Origin: Anaerolineae bacterium | Lineage (GTDB): Bacteria > Chloroflexota > Anaerolineae > Aggregatilineales > Phototrophicaceae | Length of the DNA: 50,980 nt | Direction of reading: 5' to 3' | Assembly: GCA_025454525.1 (NCBI GenBank) | Contig: JALOOG010000017.1 | Span: forward strand, 1-50,980 | Shown here: one piece after another, positions 43,835-50,980 of the stretch | Layout: every line of letters begins with the position of its first letter | How positions within the stretch are numbered: the stretch's first letter is position 1 | Translations under genes and position numbers: made by a program | The notes under the pieces: model-generated | The model's input: the letters and a program-made list of their open reading frames with translations, nothing else | What the model was told of the DNA's origin: nothing | Databases searched by the model: none

Positions 43835-45140
43835 AGGCGGAGTCGCCTTGCGGGGTGAAGTCACCCCCGGCGGCAATAAAAACGCGATCCTCAAGATGAT
43901 GGCCGGCTGTTTATTGACCGATCATCCGGTCATCCTGCATAACGCGCCGGATATTGGCGATGTGCGAACGCTGATCGAAATCATGCGAAAGATCGGGGTA
44001 CAAATTGAGTGGATCGCCGAAAAGACGCTCAAGATCCATGCAGAAAAGATCCATTCGACAAGCCTAGATCGCGAATTGACGCAAAAGTTACGGGCTAGTT
44101 TTGTGTTGGCGGGGCCAATGTTGGCGCGCTGTCATCAATTAGAGATCGCGCCCCCCGGCGGGGATCTGATCGGTGAGCGACGACTCGATGCCCATATCAA
44201 CGGCTTCAAAAAATTGGGGGTGAATACCCGCTATGAAAAAGGCATGTTCATCATGAACGTGTCTGAACCGTGTGGCGCGGACGTTCTGTTACAAGAAGCG
44301 AGTGTGACAGCGACCGAAAATATCCTCTTGTTAGCGGTCTTAGCCAAAGGCACCACGATCATCCGCAATGCTGCAAGTGAACCGCATATTCAAGATCTAT
44401 GTCAGATGTTAAACATTTTAGGCGCAAAAATTGACGGCGTTGGGTCGAATCGTTTGACAATCGAAGGTGTAGATCGATTACACGGTGGAGAAGTGCGATG
44501 TGGCGCGGATTTTATGGAAGTCGGGAGTTGGATCGGCGTGGCGGCGGTGACGGGTGGTGAGATCCGCATCAAAGACGCTGATCCCCAACACATGGATATG
44601 GTGGCGTTGGTGTTTGAACGGCTCGGAGTCACTTGGCAGGTTGAAGGCCAAGACATCCTCGTTCCGCCGAATCAATCGATGGCGATTCAACCGGATTTTG
44701 GTGGACGCATCCCGATCATCAAGGCGCAACCTTGGCCGGCCTTTCCACCTGATTTGATGAGTATCGCGCTCACGGTCGCCACTCAAAGCGCCGGAACAGT
44801 GATGTTTCACGATTGGATGTATGAGAGTCGGCTATTTTTTACTGATAAACTGGTACGGATGGGAGCGCGGATCACGTTATGCGACCCGCATCGTGTGTTG
44901 GTGCAAGGGCCGACCGCGCTAAAAGGATCGCCGTATATTTCGAGTCCTGATATTCGGGCGGGCATGGCGATGGTGTTGGCGGCATTGGCAGCCAAAGGCG
45001 AAACGCGGATCGCGAACATCGGGCAGATCGATCGCGGTTACGAGAAGATCGAACACAAGTTACGCTCTTTAGGTGCAAAGATCCAACGGATCAACGTGGA
45101 AAAGCTGCAAACGGTGGAAATAGAACAAATTCGCACTTAA
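43815..45140 (+). CDS. murA: UDP-GlcNAc enolpyruvyl transferase (MurA) with Cys-to-Asp active site
   Basis: The 441-residue EPSP-synthase-fold enzyme transfers enolpyruvate from PEP to UDP-GlcNAc, the first step of peptidoglycan synthesis. GGNKNAILK carries the conserved Lys22/Asn23-type residues. In the mobile loop the normal PGGC..GARPVDLH becomes PPGGDLIGERRLDAH, so the catalytic Cys (E. coli Cys115) is Asp117 here. Such enzymes (M. tuberculosis, Chlamydia, Borrelia) are insensitive to fosfomycin. The ATG at 43815 has GGAG upstream; a TTG one codon earlier is less likely. It overlaps the SAM-hydrolase gene by 20 bp. A hairpin follows the stop. Confidence 0.95.
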   Translation: MQQFLIEGGVALRGEVTPGGNKNAILKMMAGCLLTDHPVILHNAPDIGDVRTLIEIMRKIGVQIEWIAEKTLKIHAEKIHSTSLDRELTQKLRASFVLAGPMLARCHQLEIAPPGGDLIGERRLDAHINGFKKLGVNTRYEKGMFIMNVSEPCGADVLLQEASVTATENILLLAVLAKGTTIIRNAASEPHIQDLCQMLNILGAKIDGVGSNRLTIEGVDRLHGGEVRCGADFMEVGSWIGVAAVTGGEIRIKDADPQHMDMVALVFERLGVTWQVEGQDILVPPNQSMAIQPDFGGRIPIIKAQPWPAFPPDLMSIALTVATQSAGTVMFHDWMYESRLFFTDKLVRMGARITLCDPHRVLVQGPTALKGSPYISSPDIRAGMAMVLAALAAKGETRIANIGQIDRGYEKIEHKLRSLGAKIQRINVEKLQTVEIEQIRT

Positions 45141-45149
45141 CTGGATCAG

Positions 45150-45175
45150 CGGATGATCGACTCATCGATCATCCG
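45150..45175. terminator. Hairpin between murA and the sigma-factor gene
   Basis: CGGATGATCGA (45150-45160) pairs with TCGATCATCCG (45165-45175), an 11-bp perfect stem and CTCA loop. The stem is between the murA stop (45140) and the convergent sigma gene stop (45181). Confidence 0.7.
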
Positions 45176-45180
45176 TTGCT

Positions 45181-46020
45181 TTACCTCAAGGTGCGTGACA
45201 AATACACCAATTTTTCTGGATTGATGACGATTCGCACGGCATGGATCAAGCCCTGATCTACTTCTAATACCAACACTAAGCGGATCGCGCCCTGTTCGCG
45301 GATAATGAGACCCGGACACGCATTTAGCATCGCTATTTCGATCTGCATGGTCGGGGTATAAGAACGGCGAAAACTTAACAAAAATTTTGCCGTGCGCTCA
45401 CGTCCGATCACCGGGCGAGTGGCGGCGGTAACTTTACCCCCACCGTCAGAGGTCACGATTGCATCTTCGGTCAAGAGTTGTAACATCGCGTCTAAATCCC
45501 CATTGGCGATCGTTTGAGTAAATGTCGTGAGGATCGTTTGATGTTGGGCGGGAGTCGCGGAAAAACGCGGGCGATGCGCGGTGATGTGCTGTTTAGCGCG
45601 ATGCAACAATTGACGACAGGCGGCGGTGTCTTTGCCAAGCATTTCGCCGATCTCCTGATAGGAATAATCGAACACCTCGCGGAGTAAAAATACCGCACGC
45701 TCTGCTGGAGTCAGCGTTTCAAGCAAGACTAAAAACGCCATGGAAAGTGTGTCCGGTTCATCTTCATCTGTCACGATCGGTTCTGGTAGCCATGGCCCTA
45801 GATAAACTTCACGTTGAGCGCGGGCAGATTTTAATTGATCTAAACATAAATTGGTGATCATTTTGGTGAGATATGGCTTAGGCGAGTGAATCATCTCTTG
45901 CGCGATAGATTGATAGCGCAAATAGGCCTCTTGGATCATGTCTTCGGCTTCCATTGCGCTTCCTAACATCCGGTAAGCAATGGCAAATAACAGCGGTCGG
46001 TATTGCTCAAATACGTCCAT
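45181..46020 (-). CDS. ECF41-type sigma factor with SnoaL-like C-terminal domain
   Basis: The 279-residue protein has sigma-2 (LLFAIAYRMLGSAMEAEDMIQEAYLRY) and sigma-4 (PAERAVFLLREVFDYSYQEIGEMLGKD) regions, and a C-terminal SnoaL-like domain. The ECF41 signature motifs are all visible: GPWLPEP in the linker, SDGGGK near the middle of the C-terminal domain, and NPEKL near the end. In ECF41 the C-terminal domain replaces a separate anti-sigma factor. The family is usually next to a carboxymuconolactone-decarboxylase, oxidoreductase or epimerase (COE) gene, and here it overlaps an NDH-2-like oxidoreductase gene by 14 bp. Confidence 0.93.
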   Translation of the reverse strand: MDVFEQYRPLLFAIAYRMLGSAMEAEDMIQEAYLRYQSIAQEMIHSPKPYLTKMITNLCLDQLKSARAQREVYLGPWLPEPIVTDEDEPDTLSMAFLVLLETLTPAERAVFLLREVFDYSYQEIGEMLGKDTAACRQLLHRAKQHITAHRPRFSATPAQHQTILTTFTQTIANGDLDAMLQLLTEDAIVTSDGGGKVTAATRPVIGRERTAKFLLSFRRSYTPTMQIEIAMLNACPGLIIREQGAIRLVLVLEVDQGLIHAVRIVINPEKLVYLSRTLR

Positions 46021-47119
46021 AGTTTTTTGGACGTGGGTAACGATATAGCCCCGGTAAAAAGCGCTCTAATTGAATCGCCCAGAGCGTGTAAGATGAGATC
46101 AATTCCTTGACAACCGCCCCGCGCCAACCCATGATCACCCGCAATTGTGGTTGATCGTCTTGATCAACCCATTGGGCTAACCCCTTCCAACGCCCTAAAC
46201 TGATACATTGCACCATATAGGCAAATTGAAACGCCGGCAAGGACTCGCCACGCAAGCGTGCCAGCAAATGATCGGCGGCATACGCTCCCGTAGGCATTGC
46301 CGTCGCGCAAGACATCCGTAGACCTGTGGCGGCCGCATCGCCGATCGCGTAAATGCGATCATCCGAAACGGAACGCAAATATTGATCTACCAAGACTTGC
46401 CCGATCGCATTGGTCTGAATTCCAGACTCCCTAGCAATGGGAGAAACCTCAAACGACCCCGCCCAAAGCGTGACATCAGAGACAAAATCACCGCGATTGG
46501 TGATCACGCGATCCGCCTCTAAACGGTTGACTGAAGTCCGTTCGATGTAATCGATCCGCAATTGATTAAAGACCTCTTGTAAGTAGGCGCGCCCTCCCAC
46601 CGATAACCCTGCCCCCATCTGACCTTGTGTGATCAAGGTGACAGAGTGAGTCGGATAACGTGCAGCGATTTCGCTGGCTGCTTCGATTCCGGTTAATCCG
46701 CCGCCCACGATCACGACATGCTTTGTGGCAGCGGAGCGCAATCTTTGGATTAACTTATATGAATCTTCGGGATTTAGGGTTAGGGCATGTTGGGATAAAC
46801 CGGGAACTCCGGTAACACTGACCCGACTCCCCAAGGCATACACCAAATAATCATAGCCGATCGCTTGTTCACCCACATACACTTGCTTGGTGGCTGGGTC
46901 AATACGAGTCACATATCCACAGATCAAACGCACATTTGAAGGGCATAAATTGGCAATGCGAAGATTGCGAATCGATTGGCCGGTGGCGACTTGATGCAAG
47001 CGAATCCGCTCAACGAACAAATCGGACGCATTAATCAAGGTGACTTCTGCATGACACGCTAATCGCAATGCGGCGATCATGCCGGCATATCCTGCCCCTA
47101 AAATTACAATTTTTGTCAT
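46007..47119 (-). CDS. NDH-2-like FAD-dependent oxidoreductase (ECF41 partner)
   Basis: A 370-residue FAD/NAD(P)-linked pyridine-nucleotide-disulfide oxidoreductase. The first Rossmann GxGxxG is MTKIVILGAGYAGMIAALRLA (read as KIVILGAGYAG and following), and the second is VVIVGGGLTGIEAASEIA near residue 155. FAD-binding IYAIGDAAATGLRMS is near residue 275. No signal peptide or clear membrane helix, so peripheral membrane binding is expected, as in type-II NADH dehydrogenases. I start at ATG 47119 (GGAGG eight bases upstream), dropping 70 residues of unlikely extension. It precedes and overlaps the sigma gene, so the two are co-expressed. Confidence 0.9.
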   Translation of the reverse strand: MTKIVILGAGYAGMIAALRLACHAEVTLINASDLFVERIRLHQVATGQSIRNLRIANLCPSNVRLICGYVTRIDPATKQVYVGEQAIGYDYLVYALGSRVSVTGVPGLSQHALTLNPEDSYKLIQRLRSAATKHVVIVGGGLTGIEAASEIAARYPTHSVTLITQGQMGAGLSVGGRAYLQEVFNQLRIDYIERTSVNRLEADRVITNRGDFVSDVTLWAGSFEVSPIARESGIQTNAIGQVLVDQYLRSVSDDRIYAIGDAAATGLRMSCATAMPTGAYAADHLLARLRGESLPAFQFAYMVQCISLGRWKGLAQWVDQDDQPQLRVIMGWRGAVVKELISSYTLWAIQLERFLPGLYRYPRPKNYGRI

Positions 47120-47236
47120 CGCGTTTACCTCCTGATGATGTGCGCTATTTGAAGATGAGACGATCAACGGGATGCGTTTGTGACAGGCATTCGCTGTGTT
47201 ATGCTTAAAGACTGCCAATTTGAAAAAGGAATCAAC

Positions 47237-48121
47237 ATGAGTGCAACATTGATTGACGGCGAAGTGATCGCGGTGCGAATGCGTGCCGAAATTGCCGCCC
47301 AAGTGCAACAATTCACCGAACAACATCATTATGCCCCTGGTTTAGGGGTGGTATTGGTGGGGGATGACCCCGCTTCGCAAATGTATGTTCGCATGAAACG
47401 TAAAAATTGTAAAGAAGTCGGAATCGAGTCTTATGCCCATTATCTTCCAGCCGATGCGACTCAAGCACAGGTGGAAGAAGCGGTCTTATCGCTGAATCAA
47501 GATACTAAAGTTCATGGGATCTTGGTGCAGTTACCGCTCCCGAAACATCTCAATGAAGAAGCGGTGTTAAACCTAATCAGCCTCGAAAAAGACGCGGACG
47601 GCATTCATCCGCTTAATATGGGTTTGTTGGCGATGCGTGGACGTGAACCGCTATTTACTCCTGCTACGCCCACCGGTTGTCTCGTTTTACTGAAAGAAAT
47701 GAATGTACCGATCGCAGGGGCGAATGCGGTGGTAGTTGGCCGGAGTAATATTGTCGGAATGCCCGTCGCATTGATGCTCACCAGAGAAAACGCCACTGTG
47801 ACCATTTGTCATAGCAAAACCCGCGATCTCCCGTCATATTTGCGCGAGGCAGATATTGTGATCGCCGCGATCGGTTTGCCGGAATTTATCAAGGGTGATT
47901 GGCTAAAACCCGGCGCGGTAGTGATCGATGTAGGGACGAATAAGATCGATGATGCCACTGCCGAAAAAGGCTATCGCTATGTAGGTGATGTCGAATTAGA
48001 GAGCGCGCAAGCGGTGGTCAAGGCGATCACCAAAGTCCCCGGCGGAGTGGGGCCATTGACACGCACGATGTTACTCGCGAACACGATGAAAGCCGCTTAC
48101 CGTTTGACAGCAAAGGCCTAA
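47237..48121 (+). CDS. folD: Bifunctional methylene-THF dehydrogenase/cyclohydrolase
   Basis: The 294-residue FolD interconverts 5,10-methylene-, methenyl- and 10-formyl-THF. Family motifs: YVRMKRKNCKEVGIE with the catalytic Lys, HGILVQLPLPKHL, DADGIHPLNMG, the NADP-binding VVVGRSNIVGMPVA, and KVPGGVGPLTRTMLLANT at the C-terminus. The ATG has AAGGA upstream; an in-frame start at 47180 is before that site. It is divergent from the oxidoreductase gene. Confidence 0.97.
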   Translation: MSATLIDGEVIAVRMRAEIAAQVQQFTEQHHYAPGLGVVLVGDDPASQMYVRMKRKNCKEVGIESYAHYLPADATQAQVEEAVLSLNQDTKVHGILVQLPLPKHLNEEAVLNLISLEKDADGIHPLNMGLLAMRGREPLFTPATPTGCLVLLKEMNVPIAGANAVVVGRSNIVGMPVALMLTRENATVTICHSKTRDLPSYLREADIVIAAIGLPEFIKGDWLKPGAVVIDVGTNKIDDATAEKGYRYVGDVELESAQAVVKAITKVPGGVGPLTRTMLLANTMKAAYRLTAKA

Positions 48122-48197
48122 TCCCGAAAAGTGGTGTAAATAGTTGAATTTTTTGCGCCTTTGCAGTTTCATAGAGGGAATACAGGAGCAAATCGGT

Positions 48198-48941
48198 ATG
48201 ACCACCAAAGCAAAGGCGCTGTTAACCTATATCCATGAGCATCAATTGGAGCTACCCCGCGCTTTTCAGCGAGAGGTGTTGCGATTGACTCTGCAAGCAT
48301 TGATGGACTGGGAAGTAAGCACGATGATCAATGCGAGTCACTATGAACGGATTGATCATCGCACCAATTACCGCAATGGTTATCGTTCGCGGTATTGGCG
48401 TTCAAGCATCGGTGAGATCCAATTGGACATCCCCAAATTGCGGCGCGGCACTTACTATCCACAATTTCTACGGGAGGCGGAGCGTTTGATCCTTCAGATC
48501 GCTCAAGAGGTGTTCGTGGAGCAAGGTTCAGAGCAAGCGCTGATCGATCTCGCACAAACACTTCAGATCGAAACTCCTTCGCAAGCGCAACTTGAGGACT
48601 TGTTACAAAACCTCGATGCGCTCACGGTGCGCGCTAAACGTGGTCAAGTCACTGAACGATACGAGTCATTAGCGCTAGACGTGATCGAAGTTAACGCATG
48701 GCAACGGGTGTATGTGGCAGTCGGGGTCAAATGGACAGGCGATGCAGAATTGATCGGTTACGATGATCACCAACACTGGGATCAGTTTATCGCGGATCTC
48801 ACGCGGCGCGGTTTACAAGCCAACCTCTGGATGGTATTGGATCGCGATCACTTGCTGGAGACCGTACAGGTCTGTCTTCCGAAGACTCACATAAGATTGT
48901 TTACACCGCGCGCCGCCCCGATGTTACGCTTAGTGGCCTAA
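48198..48941 (+). CDS. IS256/Mutator-type transposase remnant or domesticated derivative
   Basis: The 247-residue product matches the N-terminal part of IS256-family transposases. The N-terminal block is YRNGYRSRYWRSSIGEIQLDIPKLRRGTYYP, and a DDE segment begins LALDVIEVNAWQRVYVAVGVK with the first Asp (Asp161). The second Asp is in MVLDRDHLLE (215 or 217). The protein then ends after about 30 residues, so the third acidic residue and the C-terminal third of a 400-residue transposase are missing. No terminal inverted repeats or target duplications are visible. Yet it has AGGAG before its ATG, normal codon use and no internal stop, so it might be domesticated rather than decaying. Confidence 0.78.
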   Translation: MTTKAKALLTYIHEHQLELPRAFQREVLRLTLQALMDWEVSTMINASHYERIDHRTNYRNGYRSRYWRSSIGEIQLDIPKLRRGTYYPQFLREAERLILQIAQEVFVEQGSEQALIDLAQTLQIETPSQAQLEDLLQNLDALTVRAKRGQVTERYESLALDVIEVNAWQRVYVAVGVKWTGDAELIGYDDHQHWDQFIADLTRRGLQANLWMVLDRDHLLETVQVCLPKTHIRLFTPRAAPMLRLVA

Positions 48942-48950
48942 AGCGGCGCG
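48909..48950 (+). terminator. Hairpin across the end of the transposase-like gene
   Basis: CGCGCCGC (48909-48916) and GCGGCGCG (48943-48950) form a perfect 8-bp GC stem around a 26-nt loop that holds the last codons and the stop. TTTATT follows. It may mark the edge of the truncated segment. Confidence 0.5.
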
Positions 48951-48994
48951 TTTATTCCCTTAAAAGTCGTCAATATTCGATAGGAGTCGATTCA

Positions 48995-49606
48995 ATGATC
49001 GTGAATCAGGTGATCCCGATGGTGGTGGAACAAGGTCATCAAGGTGAACGCGCTTATGATATTTACTCACTGCTGCTCAAAGAGCGTTTGGTGATGATGG
49101 GTAGTCCGGTGAATCAGCAATCCGCGAATTTGTTGATCGCCCAACTGTTATATTTAAGTCGTGAAGATCCCAAAAAGCCGATTCAACTGTATATCAGTTC
49201 TCCCGGTGGTGAGGTTTATCCGGGCATGGCGATCTACGATACGATGCAGCAGATCGAAGCGCCAGTAAGTACAACGGCGGTTGGCATGACGGCGAGTTTC
49301 GGCACAGTGTTGTTAATTGCGGGATCCAAGGGACTCCGCTATGCCTTGCCTCATGCGACGATCCATCTCCATCAACCGTTAGGTGGGACACAAGGCCAAG
49401 TCACCGATATGCTGATTCAGGTCAATGAATTTCTCCGCTTAAAAGCGCAATTGATCGAGGTTTTTGTCAAACACACGGGCCAAAACGCGGAAGTGATTGA
49501 GCGCGATATGGATCGGGATCTCTACAAAACTCCGATGCAAGCGGTCGAATATGGATTAATTGATGCGATTTTGAATCACGATAAAGTCGCCCCGTTAATG
49601 CGTTAA
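48995..49606 (+). CDS. clpP: ATP-dependent Clp protease proteolytic subunit
   Basis: The 203-residue peptidase forms the ClpP tetradecamer that degrades proteins fed by ClpX/A/C. Catalytic triad: Ser in GMTASFGTVLLIAGS, His in ATIHLHQPLGG, and Asp in DRDLYKTPMQAVEYGLID. The usual Ala after the Ser-containing GMAAS is Thr here (GMTAS), a tolerated change. YISSPGGEVYPGMAIYDTM is the glycine-rich oxyanion segment. No N-terminal propeptide is apparent. AGGAG upstream of ATG. No clpX in the window. Confidence 0.95.
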   Translation: MIVNQVIPMVVEQGHQGERAYDIYSLLLKERLVMMGSPVNQQSANLLIAQLLYLSREDPKKPIQLYISSPGGEVYPGMAIYDTMQQIEAPVSTTAVGMTASFGTVLLIAGSKGLRYALPHATIHLHQPLGGTQGQVTDMLIQVNEFLRLKAQLIEVFVKHTGQNAEVIERDMDRDLYKTPMQAVEYGLIDAILNHDKVAPLMR

Positions 49607-49929
49607 GGGTTGGGTCGGAAAGGTAAAGCGGTTGGGATCAGTTAATTGAACTCCGATGATCTTTTATTTGCCTTTTTCTACACCCTGTGATTAGCGTTTC
49701 TATCAAAACAGGGAGAACAGAAGTAATCTCAGGAAAGTTTCTTGCTTCCAACCCCACCCTAGCCCTCACCCATACATGGGGAGGGAACTGGATTGCGTGG
49801 CATGGGTTGATCCGTCTCCGTGGGTGGGGTATTTTTCTGAGGTTACTGAGATAACATCCGTTCTCCCAACATGGTTTATTGGATCACTTTCGCAATTAGG
49901 TGAAATTCGCTTTTACCGGCTTGATAAAG
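49607..49929. other. 323-bp intergenic region holding hairpin repeat copy C
   Basis: Between clpP and the convergent propeller gene. Apart from the interspersed repeat (49732-49842) I see no gene or RNA. The short plus-strand ORF across 49776-50096 runs through the repeat and antisense to the neighbour and is not credible. Confidence 0.6.
49732..49842. repeat. Interspersed hairpin repeat, copy C
   Basis: Best-preserved copy. Left ACCCCACCC (49751-49759) pairs perfectly with right GGGTGGGGT (49822-49830), with an inner CCCAT/ATGGG hairpin between. Conserved pieces shared with copies A and B: TTTCTTGCTT, AACCCCACCCTAGCCCT, AGGGAACTGG, TGCGTGG, GTGGGTGGGGTATTTTTCTGAG. The right-end T5 tract means it could act as a terminator read left to right. 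Confidence 0.78.
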
Positions 49930-50980
49930 CTAAAAATCCATCTGTAGGATACTTCGTTCGCTACTCCCCAATGTGTGAGGGGACTCTAATCTCACCGATT
50001 GCAACGTGTTTCCCGCTAAATCAAGGATCTCATACGTACCTGTATCGGCATAATGCACCAAGATTTGTCCGGTGTGTGAAAGTGCGTAATCTGTGACTGG
50101 AAGTGAAACGAGAGGAATAAGAGAAACAGTTTCGCCTGTAACCACAGTGCTATAGAGCCGTTGATCCTCTGCATTTAACATGAACACCCGATCTTGATAG
50201 GTTTCAAATTGTTGAAATGTTTGCTCTGGTAGTAGAATTGACCATGTTCGCGTTGTGAGGTCAAAATAGCTTAAACCTCCACCCGTCGCTTCTGAGCCAC
50301 GCATATCAAACAAAATTTGAAACAAAATGCCGTTTTTTATATATGCAAGTGCATCAAACGAACTCAAAAATTTTTCGTTGATCACATAGGGGGTACTAGT
50401 AGTGGTTTGTGAGTCAAGATCAATGATCTTTAAAATGTTGCTATAGTAGGCTTGAGCATCATCAGACAACGAAACTACCGCCAACTGAGTAATATCTGGA
50501 GAAGATATCCAATTGATACCTTCACCCACGACCAAAGGGGTGTTTCCATTTAATGGAACATATACGATTGAATAGTTATGGAGATTGCGACGTAAAAAGC
50601 TATAGGTGACACCAATAAGCATAGCTGTTTGATCAGTGAGCCATGAAGCGTTGATTATCTGCGTTTCGGGGTGTCGATAAGTTGATAAAAATGGTACATC
50701 CTTGTATTGAATATTATGATACCCTAAATTGAATACTAACTCGCTTTGTTGAGTTTGGGTATCAATCATCAAAAGTCGTGTTGTTCCATAACATTCAAGA
50801 GTGTTCGGCGGGATACATCTATCGTAGGAAATTTGCAGTAGAAGTTTGTCCCCTCTTGGTGATACCACTAGATCGCTAACATGAGAATACAGTCTCGTAG
50901 TCTCTAAATCACTAGAACTGAAATTTATGGAGAGGTATTCGCGTAGTAGATTAAACTCATCTTCTGGTAATACCTCTATC
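49930..50980 (-). CDS. Propeller-like protein, 5' end beyond the window
   Basis: The frame is open from the right edge (last full codon ends at 50979) to a TAG/TGA-type stop at 49930, about 350 codons; an internal GTG at 50868 is just one candidate start and the true start is not visible. Sequence of the form LVVSPRGDKLLLQISYD, SSPDITQLAVVSLSDD, YALSHTGQILVHYAD and YEILDLAGN suggests TolB/WD40-like blades. The product looks like a surface or periplasmic beta-propeller, but there is no signal peptide within view. Function unknown. Confidence 0.7.
   Translation of the reverse strand, partial: IEVLPEDEFNLLREYLSINFSSSDLETTRLYSHVSDLVVSPRGDKLLLQISYDRCIPPNTLECYGTTRLLMIDTQTQQSELVFNLGYHNIQYKDVPFLSTYRHPETQIINASWLTDQTAMLIGVTYSFLRRNLHNYSIVYVPLNGNTPLVVGEGINWISSPDITQLAVVSLSDDAQAYYSNILKIIDLDSQTTTSTPYVINEKFLSSFDALAYIKNGILFQILFDMRGSEATGGGLSYFDLTTRTWSILLPEQTFQQFETYQDRVFMLNAEDQRLYSTVVTGETVSLIPLVSLPVTDYALSHTGQILVHYADTGTYEILDLAGNTLQSVRLESPHTLGSSERSILQMDF

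Noticed and set aside
46007-47329. Longer start of the NDH-2-like gene at 47329
   Set aside because: The extension covers the folD promoter and start region, and GGAGG precedes the ATG at 47119.
49776-50096. Plus-strand ORF over hairpin repeat copy C
   Set aside because: It is made of repeat sequence and antisense of the propeller gene.

Overview
This is a contiguous stretch of bacterial chromosome, about half G+C by eye, densely packed with housekeeping genes on both strands. No phage, plasmid or CRISPR is visible. The style suggests a Chloroflexota (Anaerolineae-like) bacterium: a Ser/Thr kinase with a Pro/Gln-rich linker, a regulator joining a degenerate STAND-type NTPase to a BTAD domain, TolB/WD40-like propellers, a small JAMM protein and many SLC13/PHP/debranching-type genes. 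That placement is inference; no rRNA or marker tree was available.

Layout. 1-6.3 kb: Ser/Thr kinase (cut by the window edge), dGTPase, a coiled-coil protein and mutS. 6.4-14.6 kb: class-III aminotransferase, S9 peptidase preceded by four copies of its own start region, SLC13 permease with TrkA-C domains, PHP phosphoesterase, glycogen-debranching-type glucosidase. 14.7-19.6 kb: exported and membrane proteins, a ParB-fold protein next to an ACT protein, a JAMM protein and an A24 prepilin peptidase. 19.6-24.3 kb: mnmA and a cysteine desulfurase (tRNA 2-thiouridine pathway) joined by a 17-bp tandem repeat, then enolase and tRNA-Arg(TCT). 24.6-33.9 kb: a zinc-homeostasis locus with a Fur-family (Zur) gene, two palindromic operators, znuA carrying an inserted ZinT-like domain, znuC, znuB, a DegT-fold protein lacking the catalytic lysine, a miniature CxCC protein, an FmdB-type zinc ribbon and two COG0523 GTPases. 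34-39.9 kb: SARP-like regulator, membrane protein, fadD-type ligase, hotdog thioesterase, DsbA-like fusion. 40-42.9 kb: hisH-A-F-I-E with a leader that looks like a complete histidine attenuator. 43-51 kb: SAM hydroxide adenosyltransferase, murA (Cys to Asp), an ECF41-type sigma factor with an NDH-2-like oxidoreductase, folD, a truncated IS256-like transposase gene, clpP and a 5'-truncated propeller protein.

The strongest new observation is upstream of hisH on the minus strand. A TTGACA-N17-TATACT promoter is followed by an 18-residue leader ORF with four consecutive His codons, a segment able to pair with the terminator, and a 9-bp GC-rich hairpin with a T tract directly before the hisH ribosome-binding site. 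This is the logic of enterobacterial his attenuation. It has been missed easily because a spurious GTG-started extension of the divergent gene covers it.

Other points of note are the ZinT domain inserted inside ZnuA, two unrelated loci where the translation-start region has been tandemly duplicated to give mini-ORFs, three intergenic copies of one hairpin-forming repeat, and mutually exclusive long inverted repeats beside the tRNA-Arg gene.
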